Assembly (NCBI GenBank): GCA_034520365.1
Contig: JAXHNP010000006.1
Span: forward strand, 241,001-305,000
Source of the DNA: Desulfobacterales bacterium
GTDB taxonomy: Bacteria; Desulfobacterota; Desulfobacteria; Desulfobacterales; Desulfosalsimonadaceae
DNA length: 64,000 nt
Direction: 5' to 3'
Positions 16,845-24,817 of this stretch are shown here, piece by piece. Each line of letters opens with the position of its first letter. Position 1 is the first letter of the stretch. Made by a program: the position numbers and the translations under genes. The notes beneath the pieces were generated by a model. It was given only the letters and a program-made list of their open reading frames with translations. It was not told where the DNA came from and searched no databases.

Positions 16845-18293
16845 TTATTGGCTGCCCAGGCGTTTGGCCAGAATTTCTTTGAGAAGCTTGGGATTGGCTT
16901 TTCCCTGGGAGGCTTTCATGGCCAGGCCCATGAAAAAGCCGAGCACCTTGGCGTTGCCGTTTTTGTAATCCGCCACGTCATCGGGGTGTTCGGCCAGAAT
17001 GGCATCAACGATATCCTCCAGTTTGTCTGCATCCGAGACCTGTTCAAACCCGCCCTCGGAGATGATCTGCTCGGGCGGGGCGTCTTTGTCTATCATCCGG
17101 GCCAAAACTTCCCGGGCGGCGCCTGTATTGATCTTTTCCTGATCAAGCAGCCCAAGCAGGCCGGCAAACCGTTCGGCGTTCAGGCAGGTGTCTATAAGGC
17201 TCTGGCCGCGATCCTTAAGCGCAGGCAGCAAATGACCGGCAATCCAGTTGGCGGCTTTTCGCGGGGCTCTCTCCTGCTGCACCGCGGCTTCAAAAAATTC
17301 GGCGATCTCCCGCTCCTGGCTCATGGCAAATGCCTCGGCAGCGGGCAGATCGTAATCGGCCATGAACCGGTCGGCTTTTTGGGCCGGCATTTCCGGAAGC
17401 CTCTCTTGAATAGTCTCCAGCCATGCCTGATCCATTCGGATGGCCGGTACGGAAGGGTCCGGCACGCAGGGGCCGGCAAATTTTTCCCGCATGGGTGTCG
17501 TGGCCCGCTTGTCCGGGTCCCACAGCCGGGTGTGCAGGGTGACGGGTTCGCCCCGTTCCAGGCCCTCGGCCTGGCGTTGGATCTCATGGCTGATAGCATC
17601 GCCCACGTGGTGGATGGAATTCATGTTTTTGACCTCCACCTTGGTGTTAAATTTGTCGCTGCCTGCCGCTCGCAGGGAAATATTGGCATCCGCCCGCATG
17701 GTACCCTGTTCCATGCTGCACTCCGTGGCGCCCGTGTAGCGAAGCTTTGTGCGAAGGGATTTTAAAAACTCCATGGCCTCATAAGGGTTTCGCATGTCCG
17801 GTTCAGTGACGATTTCGATAAGCGGCGCCCCGGCCCGGTTGAAATCCACCAGGCTGACGGGTGTTCTCCCCTCGGTTTCATGGACCAGCCGGGCCACATC
17901 CTCTTCCATATGGATGTGATGGATGCCAAGCCGCCGCGTATTGCCGTTTTCCCCGATAATGTCGATCCAGCCGTTTACCGCCAGGGGTTTGTGGTGCTGG
18001 GAGAGCTGGAACCCCTTGGGCAGATCCGGGTAATAGTAGACTTTCTGGTCAAAGGCGCTTTCCTCGGAAATGGTGCAGTTGGCGGCCAGACATCCCAGCA
18101 CGGCCTTTTCAACAGCCTGCCGGCTGAGCCGTGGCTGGGCGCCGGGTAGCCAGAGGCAGACCGGGCAGGTGTTTCGGTTGGGCGCTTCCCCGGGCTGGTT
18201 GGGGCAGTCGCAGAAGAGCTTTGTGGCGGCATTTAACTGCACATGGATTTCAAGACCGATGACCGCTTCGTATTTGGACGTATCAGGCGTCAT
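16845..18293 (-). CDS. gatB: Asp-tRNA(Asn)/Glu-tRNA(Gln) amidotransferase subunit B
   Basis: Full length at 482 residues. The cradle domain opens with YEAVIGLEIHVQLNAATKLF. The zinc-site cysteines are present (CDCPNQPGEAPNRNTCPVC), as are KGFQLSQHHKPLA, HIHMEEDVARLVHE, VDFNRAGAPLIEIVTEPD and the ECSMEQGTMRADANISLR stretch. The C-terminal helical and YqeY-like tail ends in NPKLLKEILAKRL. GatB activates the misacylated Asp or Glu on tRNA by phosphorylation and then amidates it with ammonia channelled from GatA. Its start overlaps the upstream GatA-like gene by 4 bases. All recognisable GatB features are intact, in contrast to its GatA neighbour. Confidence 0.95.
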   Translation of the reverse strand: MTPDTSKYEAVIGLEIHVQLNAATKLFCDCPNQPGEAPNRNTCPVCLWLPGAQPRLSRQAVEKAVLGCLAANCTISEESAFDQKVYYYPDLPKGFQLSQHHKPLAVNGWIDIIGENGNTRRLGIHHIHMEEDVARLVHETEGRTPVSLVDFNRAGAPLIEIVTEPDMRNPYEAMEFLKSLRTKLRYTGATECSMEQGTMRADANISLRAAGSDKFNTKVEVKNMNSIHHVGDAISHEIQRQAEGLERGEPVTLHTRLWDPDKRATTPMREKFAGPCVPDPSVPAIRMDQAWLETIQERLPEMPAQKADRFMADYDLPAAEAFAMSQEREIAEFFEAAVQQERAPRKAANWIAGHLLPALKDRGQSLIDTCLNAERFAGLLGLLDQEKINTGAAREVLARMIDKDAPPEQIISEGGFEQVSDADKLEDIVDAILAEHPDDVADYKNGNAKVLGFFMGLAMKASQGKANPKLLKEILAKRLGSQ

Positions 18294-19513
18294 TTGCTGC
18301 CGTCTCCTTTGATGCGCGCATTTATTTTAAGCCCGGCGGCCAGTACCTGGGCATCCGTCATGCGCGGGCCCACGAGCTGCAGGCCGAGATCGGTTTCACC
18401 GTCACGGACAAGGCCCGGCAGGCAAAGCGCGGGCAGTCCGGCCAGGCTGGCCGGCAGGGTCATTCCGAAGGCCGCGTAGGTTTCTTCGATGGATTCGGCT
18501 CCGCAGGGGTCGGCATTGGACAGACGCGCGGGCAGGGCCAGCAGATGGACGGATTCGAATGCCGCATCCAGACGGCTGACCAGTTTTTGCCGCAGGGCAC
18601 AGGCATTTTCAAATGCCGGATAATTTTCAAACTGAAAATAGGCCCCCTGAAGCAGAAAGGCTTTGAGCCGGGCGCCGAACGCCTCCCCCCGGGTTTGAAG
18701 ATACATTTCATTCCAGTTTTGGGCATCCGCCGCCTGAAATCCATAGCGCACCCCGTCATATTTGCCGCAGGAAGACGAGGCTTCAACCGAAGCAATCACC
18801 TGGTGGGCGGCGGCAAATTCGTCAAAGCCCGGCAGGTCTATCTCTGTGATGTCAAATCCGGCCTGTTCTGCCTGTGAAAGTCCGGCGGAAAACGCATCCC
18901 GGGCGGAGGGGGATAGATCCTGTTCGATCTGCCCGGGAACGCCGATCCGGTTTGGCGCATGCGCAGAAAGCGCCGAGGGGGTCAGGTCCGGCGGCGGATC
19001 CGGGGCCATTGAAAAATCGTTTTCATCCGGACCGGCCGCTTCCGCCAGGGCCGCCGCGATGTCGGCCGGCGTTCGGGCCAGAAAGCCGGTGCATTCCATG
19101 GATGGCACCAGTCCCACCAGGCCGAATCGGGAAAGCAGGCCGTAAGACGGCTTGAATCCATACCAGCCGGCAAGACAGGCGGTCATGCGGGCTTCGCCCA
19201 GAAAATCGGTCACCAGCCCCAGGCTGCCATGTTCCGCGCCAAGGGCGGCTGGCATGGTGCTGCCGTTTATGCCGAACCCCAGCTCCGCCATGCGGGTGCT
19301 GCCTGAAAAGCAGGCGCCGGCGGATTTTAACCGGGCCACAGTGGTGGCCTCCATGACTGCATGAAAACCGGTCAATGCCTGGCTGCCGGCATCTGTCAGC
19401 CAGTCCCGGACGGATAGATCCGGCTGGATCAGCACCTTTTTGCCGGCCATTGCTCCGTCCCGGCATTCCTGCAGCTCGGATTCGGGTTGATAGGTAAAAA
19501 TCTCAGCGTTCAT
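18290..19513 (-). CDS. GatA-like protein lacking amidase catalytic residues
   Basis: The 407-residue protein aligns by eye with GatA over most of its length: ATTVARLKSAGACFSGSTRM, GWYGFKPSYGLLSRFGLVG, GKYDGVRYGFQA, MYLQTRGEAFGA, and PASLAGLPALCLPG with LGLQLVGP. It starts about 50 residues late. The catalytic lysine motif (GVPIAVKDN in active enzymes) reads GKKVLIQPD, putting Gln30 at the Lys position. The GGSSGGS loop with the cis-Ser is gone, with only NGS at 83-85 nearby. The nucleophile segment TGGSIR reads FLGEAR, placing Glu107 at the Ser. It should not hydrolyse glutamine. Tight coupling with AspRS-GatC (15 bp) and GatB (4-bp overlap) argues for a retained structural role. Whether a second, active GatA exists elsewhere is unknown. 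Confidence 0.85.
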   Translation of the reverse strand: MNAEIFTYQPESELQECRDGAMAGKKVLIQPDLSVRDWLTDAGSQALTGFHAVMEATTVARLKSAGACFSGSTRMAELGFGINGSTMPAALGAEHGSLGLVTDFLGEARMTACLAGWYGFKPSYGLLSRFGLVGLVPSMECTGFLARTPADIAAALAEAAGPDENDFSMAPDPPPDLTPSALSAHAPNRIGVPGQIEQDLSPSARDAFSAGLSQAEQAGFDITEIDLPGFDEFAAAHQVIASVEASSSCGKYDGVRYGFQAADAQNWNEMYLQTRGEAFGARLKAFLLQGAYFQFENYPAFENACALRQKLVSRLDAAFESVHLLALPARLSNADPCGAESIEETYAAFGMTLPASLAGLPALCLPGLVRDGETDLGLQLVGPRMTDAQVLAAGLKINARIKGDGSK

Positions 19514-19528
19514 AACTGTCCTTTTCTG

Positions 19529-21664
19529 CTATTCCAAAACCGATGCAACTTTGAAATATCCGCCTTTCACCGCGGCGGCATTTTTAGATAAATCCCCGGA
19601 TTCCGACAGCTCGCTGACCCTGGCCGCGGTGCCGTCACGAAACCGGTTGGCCGCCGGTATCACGGAAAACAAAGGAGGCTCGGGGCTCTCGGTATTTTCC
19701 GCCGCCGCTGCCCGGCTGACTTTTTCGGCCAGGGCTTTGGCCTGTTCAAGGACTGCCCGCATGGGTTCGCGTTCCGCGTCCGAAATGGCGATACGCGAGA
19801 CCCAGGATAAGGAATCCAAAAGGTCCTTTTGATCCCGGGCCCTCGAAAATGTTGGGCCGCCCTTGATATCGAGCAGTTCAAGCTCGGCCAGCTGCTCCTG
19901 TGAAACCTGTGACGGAGCCTGGGTCAGGGGGCAGTAAGCGCTGCGATTTTTGGGAAAGGCGATGACCTCACGGATGGAGGGGGCAGAGAGGATCATGGCC
20001 GCCACCCGGTCAAGGCCCAGCGCCATGCCGCCATGGGGCGGGGCCCCGTATTCCAGGGCCTGAAGGAAAAAACCGAATTTTTCCGCCACGTCCGCTTCCC
20101 CCAGGCCCAGGGCCTGAAAAATTTTATCCTGCAGGCCCCGGTCATTGATACGAATGCTGCCGCCGCCGAGTTCCTCTCCGTTTACCACCAGGTCATAGGC
20201 CCGGGATTTAAGATCCAGGAGCGCATCTTCATCCTCAGGATCAAAGTCGGTGCGATCCGGCATGGTAAAGGGGTGGTGGCTGGATGTAACACCTGTATCC
20301 GCGGGTTCAAACAAAGGAAAATCCGTCACCCACAAAGGCTTGTACGCCTCTGCTGGAATCAGGTCCAGCCGGTTGGCCAGGTGAAGGCGAAGCTGGCCCA
20401 GGGCGCTACAGACCAGGTGCCAGGACGGATCCGCGATCATCAGGATCACATCGCCGGTTTCAGCCCCGAACCGCTTTAAAACCGCCTCCTGTTCCTTTTT
20501 GCTGAAAAACTGGACAATGTTGCTGTCCAGACCGGCCTCCGTCACGCGCATCCAGGTCATGCCCCGGGCGCCGAAACCGGGCACGATGTCCTTGGCATAT
20601 TCGTTCTGCAGAATGTTTTTGCTCAAGGCCCCGGACTGGCCCTTGACATTGATCCCCTTGATGCAGCCGCCCCGGTCCAGAATCTGCCTGAAAATGGCAT
20701 AGTTCGTATCCGTAAAGATATCCGTGGCATCTACAAAGGTCATGCCGAAGCGAAGGTCGGGCCGGTCTGAACCCGCGGTGTTCATGGCGTCGGTCCAGGT
20801 CATGCGGGGAAACGGCCGGGGCAGGTCAATGCCGCCCACGGAAAACATCCGCGACACCAGCTCTTCGAAAACCCGGTAAATAAATTCTTCGTCAATAAAT
20901 GCGGCTTCCAGGTCGAGCTGGGTGAATTCGGGCTGGCGATTCGGGCGCAGGTCCTCGTCCCGGAAACACCGGACGATCTGGTAATAGCGCTCCACTCCGC
21001 CCACCATGAGCAGCTGCTTGAACAGCTGGGGCGACTGGGGCAGGGCATAAAAGCTGCGGGGGTGATGGCGGCTGGGCACGATATAGTCCCGGGCCCCTTC
21101 AGGCGTGCTGCGGGTCAGCATGGGGGTTTCCACCTCGATAAACCCCTCTTCATCCAGAAAATTGCGGATGGTCCGGGAAATGGCATGCCGCTTGATGAGA
21201 TGATCCTGCATGGACGGCCGCCTCAGGTCCAGGTAGCGGTATTGGAGTCTTAAATCCTCGGTAACCGATTGATCCTGGCGAACCGGCACCCCGGCCAGCA
21301 TGGATTTTTCCGATATGGGAAAGGGCGGGGTTTTTGACCGGCTCAAAATCTTCAAGTCCGATGCGCTCACCTCCACATCGCCCGTCGCAATATGGGGGTT
21401 TTCCGTGCCCACGGCCCGGCGCACCACCTGCCCGGTAATGCGAACGCAGAACTCGTTTCTCAGGTGCTCGGCCTGCTGGCAGACGGCTTTGTCCGTGGAT
21501 TCAGGGCTGAACACCACCTGTACGATGCCGCTCTGGTCGCGCAGGTGGATGAAAAGCACCTCGCCATGATCCCGCAGGGCGTCCACCCAGCCGGCGAGCA
21601 TCACCTGCCGGCCGATATGGGCGGTACCCATGCGCCCGCACATGGATCGATCAGGGGACGTCAT
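19529..21664 (-). CDS. aspS-gatC: Aspartyl-tRNA synthetase fused to GatC
   Basis: Residues 1 to about 600 are a complete bacterial AspRS. They comprise the OB anticodon domain (HIGRQVMLAGWVDALRDHGE), motif 1/2 region FIEVETPMLTRSTPEGARDY, YYQIVRCFRDEDLR, a GAD insert domain, and motif 3 GGMALGLDRVAAMI. Normal AspRS stops near residue 590. Here about 100 more residues follow that match GatC: LDSLSWVSRIAISDAEREPM (about 616-635) and, at the end, NRFRDGTAARVSELS and KNAAAVKGGYFKVASVLE. A tethered GatC would hold the amidotransferase on the synthetase that makes Asp-tRNA(Asn). This suggests a non-discriminating AspRS and a built-in transamidosome. The start at 21664 has an AGGAAA upstream. Confidence 0.9.
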   Translation of the reverse strand: MTSPDRSMCGRMGTAHIGRQVMLAGWVDALRDHGEVLFIHLRDQSGIVQVVFSPESTDKAVCQQAEHLRNEFCVRITGQVVRRAVGTENPHIATGDVEVSASDLKILSRSKTPPFPISEKSMLAGVPVRQDQSVTEDLRLQYRYLDLRRPSMQDHLIKRHAISRTIRNFLDEEGFIEVETPMLTRSTPEGARDYIVPSRHHPRSFYALPQSPQLFKQLLMVGGVERYYQIVRCFRDEDLRPNRQPEFTQLDLEAAFIDEEFIYRVFEELVSRMFSVGGIDLPRPFPRMTWTDAMNTAGSDRPDLRFGMTFVDATDIFTDTNYAIFRQILDRGGCIKGINVKGQSGALSKNILQNEYAKDIVPGFGARGMTWMRVTEAGLDSNIVQFFSKKEQEAVLKRFGAETGDVILMIADPSWHLVCSALGQLRLHLANRLDLIPAEAYKPLWVTDFPLFEPADTGVTSSHHPFTMPDRTDFDPEDEDALLDLKSRAYDLVVNGEELGGGSIRINDRGLQDKIFQALGLGEADVAEKFGFFLQALEYGAPPHGGMALGLDRVAAMILSAPSIREVIAFPKNRSAYCPLTQAPSQVSQEQLAELELLDIKGGPTFSRARDQKDLLDSLSWVSRIAISDAEREPMRAVLEQAKALAEKVSRAAAAENTESPEPPLFSVIPAANRFRDGTAARVSELSESGDLSKNAAAVKGGYFKVASVLE

Positions 21665-21779
21665 ATTTGTGTGTTTCCTTTTAATTAAAAATGTTAATAA
21701 TATAGGATTTATGTTTCATAAGCCCTTACCGGATTTTAGGGCGGGTTTAAAGAGATTTTTTATTTCCAAGTTTTTCTGG

Positions 21780-22697
21780 ATGCATATGCCACATACCGAC
21801 AGCCCCAACAAAAAGGCCACCCGGCTTCCGCCGCGTCTGAAAGGGCTTATGATGACGCTTGGCGGGGCATTCTGCTTTTCGCTGATACCGATATGGGTCC
21901 GCTCCATTGATGCCTACTCCTCCATGAGCATCGCCTTCTACCGCGCCTTGTTCGGCATACTGTTTTTGTTTTTCTGGATCCTTCGCCGGCACGGCGGGGT
22001 AGAATCCCTTGATTTGCGAAAGCTGGAGCGCAGGCATCTGTTCGTGCTGTTTTGTGTGGGAGTTTCCATGTGCATCACCCCGGTCACCTACTATCTGGCC
22101 ATTATGAAGATCTCCGTTGCCAAAGCGGTGCTGCTTCATTACACGGCGCCGATCCATGTGGCGATTTTAAGCCCCTTTATCCTCAAGGAAAAAAATACGC
22201 CCCTGACCTGGTTTGCAGTAGCTGCGGGGTTATTGGGCACGGCGCTTATCACGGAACCGGCGGGTTTGCTGCAAGGAGATCCGGGTGAGCTGTTGGGCAT
22301 TGCAAGTGCGCTGGTATCGGGCATCGGCCTTGCCGGGGTGTTTATGTTCGGAAGGTTTCTGGCCGGCCATCTTCCCGCCCAGACCCGGGCTCTCTGGGGA
22401 TGCGTCATCGTGACGATTCTTCTGCTGCCGTTCGGGATTTTGATTCCTCCCGGATATTTCTGGCAAAACCTGCCGTTTCTGTTTCTGCTCGGCACGGTTT
22501 CCCTGGCAATCCCCTACACCCTTTTTTTTAAGGGCGCCAATTACATCACCGCCCAGGCCGGCTCTATCGTGGCGCTGTTTGAACCGGTCTGCGGCATTTT
22601 AATCGGCCTCCTGCTTTTTGGCGAGCGCCTGAGCCCGACGGGATGTTTAGGCGCCGGCATAGTGCTGCTGAGCATCTATATCGCCAGCCGGAAATAA
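21780..22697 (+). CDS. EamA/DMT-family inner-membrane transporter
   Basis: From ATG 21780 the protein has 305 residues and ten predicted membrane helices in two EamA repeats. The first begins GLMMTLGGAFCFSLIPIWVR, and the second begins LGIASALVSGIGLAGVFMFG and ends with FEPVCGILIGLLLFGERLS. The longer open frame from 21630 would overlap aspS and add a poorly supported leader, so I rejected it. Members export amino acids, nucleotides or other metabolites; the substrate here cannot be predicted. It is transcribed convergently with the cysteine desulfurase downstream, with the palindrome at 22702-22776 between them. Confidence 0.85.
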   Translation: MHMPHTDSPNKKATRLPPRLKGLMMTLGGAFCFSLIPIWVRSIDAYSSMSIAFYRALFGILFLFFWILRRHGGVESLDLRKLERRHLFVLFCVGVSMCITPVTYYLAIMKISVAKAVLLHYTAPIHVAILSPFILKEKNTPLTWFAVAAGLLGTALITEPAGLLQGDPGELLGIASALVSGIGLAGVFMFGRFLAGHLPAQTRALWGCVIVTILLLPFGILIPPGYFWQNLPFLFLLGTVSLAIPYTLFFKGANYITAQAGSIVALFEPVCGILIGLLLFGERLSPTGCLGAGIVLLSIYIASRK

Positions 22698-22701
22698 GAA
22701 A

Positions 22702-22776
22702 TAGGGGTCAAATCTTTAATCTTGACAATTTGAGGATATGGCCGACAAATTGTCAAGATTAAAGATTTGACCCCTA
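22702..22776. repeat. Perfect 31-bp palindrome (REP/MITE-like) derived from a RAYT 3' end
   Basis: Arms at 22702-22732 and 22746-22776 are exact reverse complements with a 13-base loop. Read on the minus strand from the right arm, the first 50 bases (starting GGGGTCAAATC) match 63630-63679 with three mismatches; that stretch is the 3' end of the RAYT gene at the right edge. The palindrome begins 5 bp after the EamA stop and contains the stop codon of the desulfurase gene, so it fills the whole convergent intergenic space and could act as a bidirectional terminator. Confidence 0.9.
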
Positions 22777-23901
22777 AGACCCGGCCGCCGTGATTATTTC
22801 GGCTGCCCGGGCGACTTCGGCTTCGGTGCTCATGCGGCCGGTGCTCAGGCGAAGCGTGCCCTTGGCCCATTTTGCATCCAGACCCATTGCCGAAAGCACA
22901 TGGGAGACAGAAACCGTGTCCGCATGGCAGGCCGCGCCCGCGGAGGCCGCTACTTGATCCTTTATTTCATCGAGTATCCTGTTGGCCGCCAGCTCGTAAA
23001 ATGAGATGCTTAGCGTGTTGGGCAGTCTGTGCTCAGGGTGGCCGTTTATTTTTGCATCAGAGATTTCGGTGGAAATTTCTGCTTCCAGCCGGTCGCGCAG
23101 GTTCTGCATATGGGTGAAGTTCTTGTCAAAATCTCTTTCTGCGATCTCGCAGGCCTTGCCCAGGCCGGCGATCATTGAAACATTTTCCGTGCCCGCCCGG
23201 CGGCCGCCTTCCTGACCCGCGCCGTGACAGAAAGGCTCAAGATGCAGGCCGCTTTTAATGTAGAGGGCGCCGATGCCTTTGGGGGCATAGAGCTTGTGGC
23301 CGGCAATGCTTAAAAGCGACAGGCCGGAAATATCGGTTGTCGTCCGGATCTTTCCAGCGGACTGGGCGGCGTCTGTGTGCATGAGAATGCCGTGTGTTTC
23401 CGCAATGCCGGCGATTTCCGTTATGGGCTGGACGGTGCCGACTTCGTTGTTTGAGTGCATGATGGAGATAAGGATCGTGTCCGGCCGGATTTCGGATTCA
23501 AGCATGCCGGCAGAGACCCGGCCGGTTTCGTCCACCGGCAGGTAAGTGGCCTCAAATCCCTGCCTTTCAAGAAAGCGGAAAACCTCGAGCACAGCGGGAT
23601 GTTCAATCTGCGAGGTAATTATATGTTTGCCCCGGTCTGCGCGCAGCATGGCCGCGCTTTTTATGGCGTGGTTGTTTGCCTCTGTGCCGCCTGAGGTAAA
23701 GATAATTTCTTCCGGCTTGCAGCCCAGAAGTTCCGCAACCCGGCGGCGGGCCGAATCAACCGCCCGCCGCGGGACATCCCCGAATGCGTGTGAGCTGGAC
23801 GGGTTGCCGAACTCTGTTTCAAGAAACGGCCGCATTGCCCCAAGGACTTCAGGGGCAAGGGGCGTGGTGGCGTTGTAATCGAGATAAATTGTCTGCGGCA
23901 T
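22774..23901 (-). CDS. Cysteine desulfurase (NifS/IscS family, PLP enzyme)
   Basis: The 375-residue aminotransferase-fold protein has YLDYNATTPLAPEVLGAM, GNPSSSHAFGD, FTSGGTEANNHAI, EHPAVLE, and HTDAAQSAGK. The PLP lysine lies in SIAGHKLYAPKGIGAL, and the catalytic cysteine in AASAGAACHADTVSVSHVL. It mobilises sulfur from cysteine for Fe-S, tRNA or other thiolation uses. It differs from the NifS at 33411-34586 (SSGSACTSG active loop) and may serve another acceptor. Its TAG stop lies inside the palindrome arm, so the element seems to have supplied the present C-terminus. Confidence 0.92.
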   Translation of the reverse strand: MPQTIYLDYNATTPLAPEVLGAMRPFLETEFGNPSSSHAFGDVPRRAVDSARRRVAELLGCKPEEIIFTSGGTEANNHAIKSAAMLRADRGKHIITSQIEHPAVLEVFRFLERQGFEATYLPVDETGRVSAGMLESEIRPDTILISIMHSNNEVGTVQPITEIAGIAETHGILMHTDAAQSAGKIRTTTDISGLSLLSIAGHKLYAPKGIGALYIKSGLHLEPFCHGAGQEGGRRAGTENVSMIAGLGKACEIAERDFDKNFTHMQNLRDRLEAEISTEISDAKINGHPEHRLPNTLSISFYELAANRILDEIKDQVAASAGAACHADTVSVSHVLSAMGLDAKWAKGTLRLSTGRMSTEAEVARAAEIITAAGS

Positions 23902-24240
23902 CCGTTTTTATCCTTTGGCTTAAATAAGTTGTATTTCCGCGGGGGACTCTCCCCCAGACGGAGGTTAAAAACAGGGCTTAAAGGATAAATCAACCCTGAA
24001 TCCGGATAATATAAAATTTTATTGGCGCAATTGATCCCGGTCAATTTTTTGTTCACCGTTTTCGGCCATATTTATTTCGCATCACTGCTGCCGACGGGCG
24101 AAACATTTATGATCTGCGGGGCAAAAATAGTTATTGAAAAATCGTAAGCTGTCTTGATATTTAAGTAATCAGCCGGATATAGAAACATGTAGAGACGCTG
24201 AGGGCTATTCTGTCAACCTTTCTTGTGGGCAAGGGACGCT
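23902..24240. other. Intergenic region with a small GC hairpin
   Basis: No gene was found. A perfect GGGGGA-CTC-TCCCCC-type hairpin occurs at 23941-23955, about 40 bp upstream of the desulfurase start. The rest is AT-rich and presumably holds the promoters of the divergent desulfurase and cytochrome genes. A weak FNR-like half site near 24154 is not convincing. Confidence 0.4.
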
Positions 24241-24786
24241 ATGTTTTCAAAGAAATGGGTTAAAGCGTTGGTTTTGGTGGCACTTGGCATTATCATCGGC
24301 TTTCCGGTTTTCAGCATGACCTACTACACCATGGTCCGGACATCCACCCCCCAGTTCTGCGCCTCCTGTCATGAAATCGAATACGCCTATAACACCTGGA
24401 AGACATCGACCCACCACAACAACGCCCAGGGCTTTGTGGCAGACTGCATGGACTGCCACCTGCCGGCGCCCCACGACACCGTGGATTTTTTCTACACCAA
24501 GACGTTGCACGGTTTAAAGGACGTGATCGCCCATTTCACCATGGACGAATACGATCACCACGAAAACCGGATGAAGGCCTACAAGTCCTTTGACAACGCC
24601 CAGTGCCGGAAATGCCACCGAAACATTTTGTATATCCCGGAAAAGCGGGGTGCCATGCTGGCGCACCGGTCGTTGGTATATGCCCGGCCCGGCAACGAAA
24701 AACGATGCGTAGACTGCCACCGAGACCTGGTGCACAACCCCACGACAACGTATCAATATAAACAATATCAACCCGGTTTGCGTTAA
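24241..24786 (+). CDS. NrfH/NapC-type tetraheme quinol-oxidising cytochrome c
   Basis: ATG 24241 follows AAGGGA; an in-frame GTG at 24223 is less likely. The 181-residue protein has an N-terminal membrane anchor (ALVLVALGIIIGFPVFSMTY). Four CxxCH heme sites follow: CASCH, CMDCH, CRKCH and CVDCH. It also has the NrfH-type pattern TWKTSTHHNNAQGFVADCMD and ends with CHRDLVHN. Such proteins take electrons from the quinol pool and pass them to a periplasmic multiheme reductase. The octaheme protein encoded 31 bp downstream is the obvious partner, as in HaoC/HaoA pairs. Confidence 0.92.
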   Translation: MFSKKWVKALVLVALGIIIGFPVFSMTYYTMVRTSTPQFCASCHEIEYAYNTWKTSTHHNNAQGFVADCMDCHLPAPHDTVDFFYTKTLHGLKDVIAHFTMDEYDHHENRMKAYKSFDNAQCRKCHRNILYIPEKRGAMLAHRSLVYARPGNEKRCVDCHRDLVHNPTTTYQYKQYQPGLR

Positions 24787-24817
24787 TCCGGCTTACATTA
24801 ACCAATGGGAGGAGGGT

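Noticed and set aside
21630-21779. Extended N-terminus of the EamA transporter
   Set aside because: It would overlap the start of aspS on the other strand and adds a leader unlike the family; ATG 21780 gives a normal protein.
24150-24172. FNR-like site upstream of the nrfH-like gene (TTGATATTTAAGTAATCA)
   Set aside because: The half sites are spaced too far apart and lack symmetry compared with the perfect dyad at 28719-28732.
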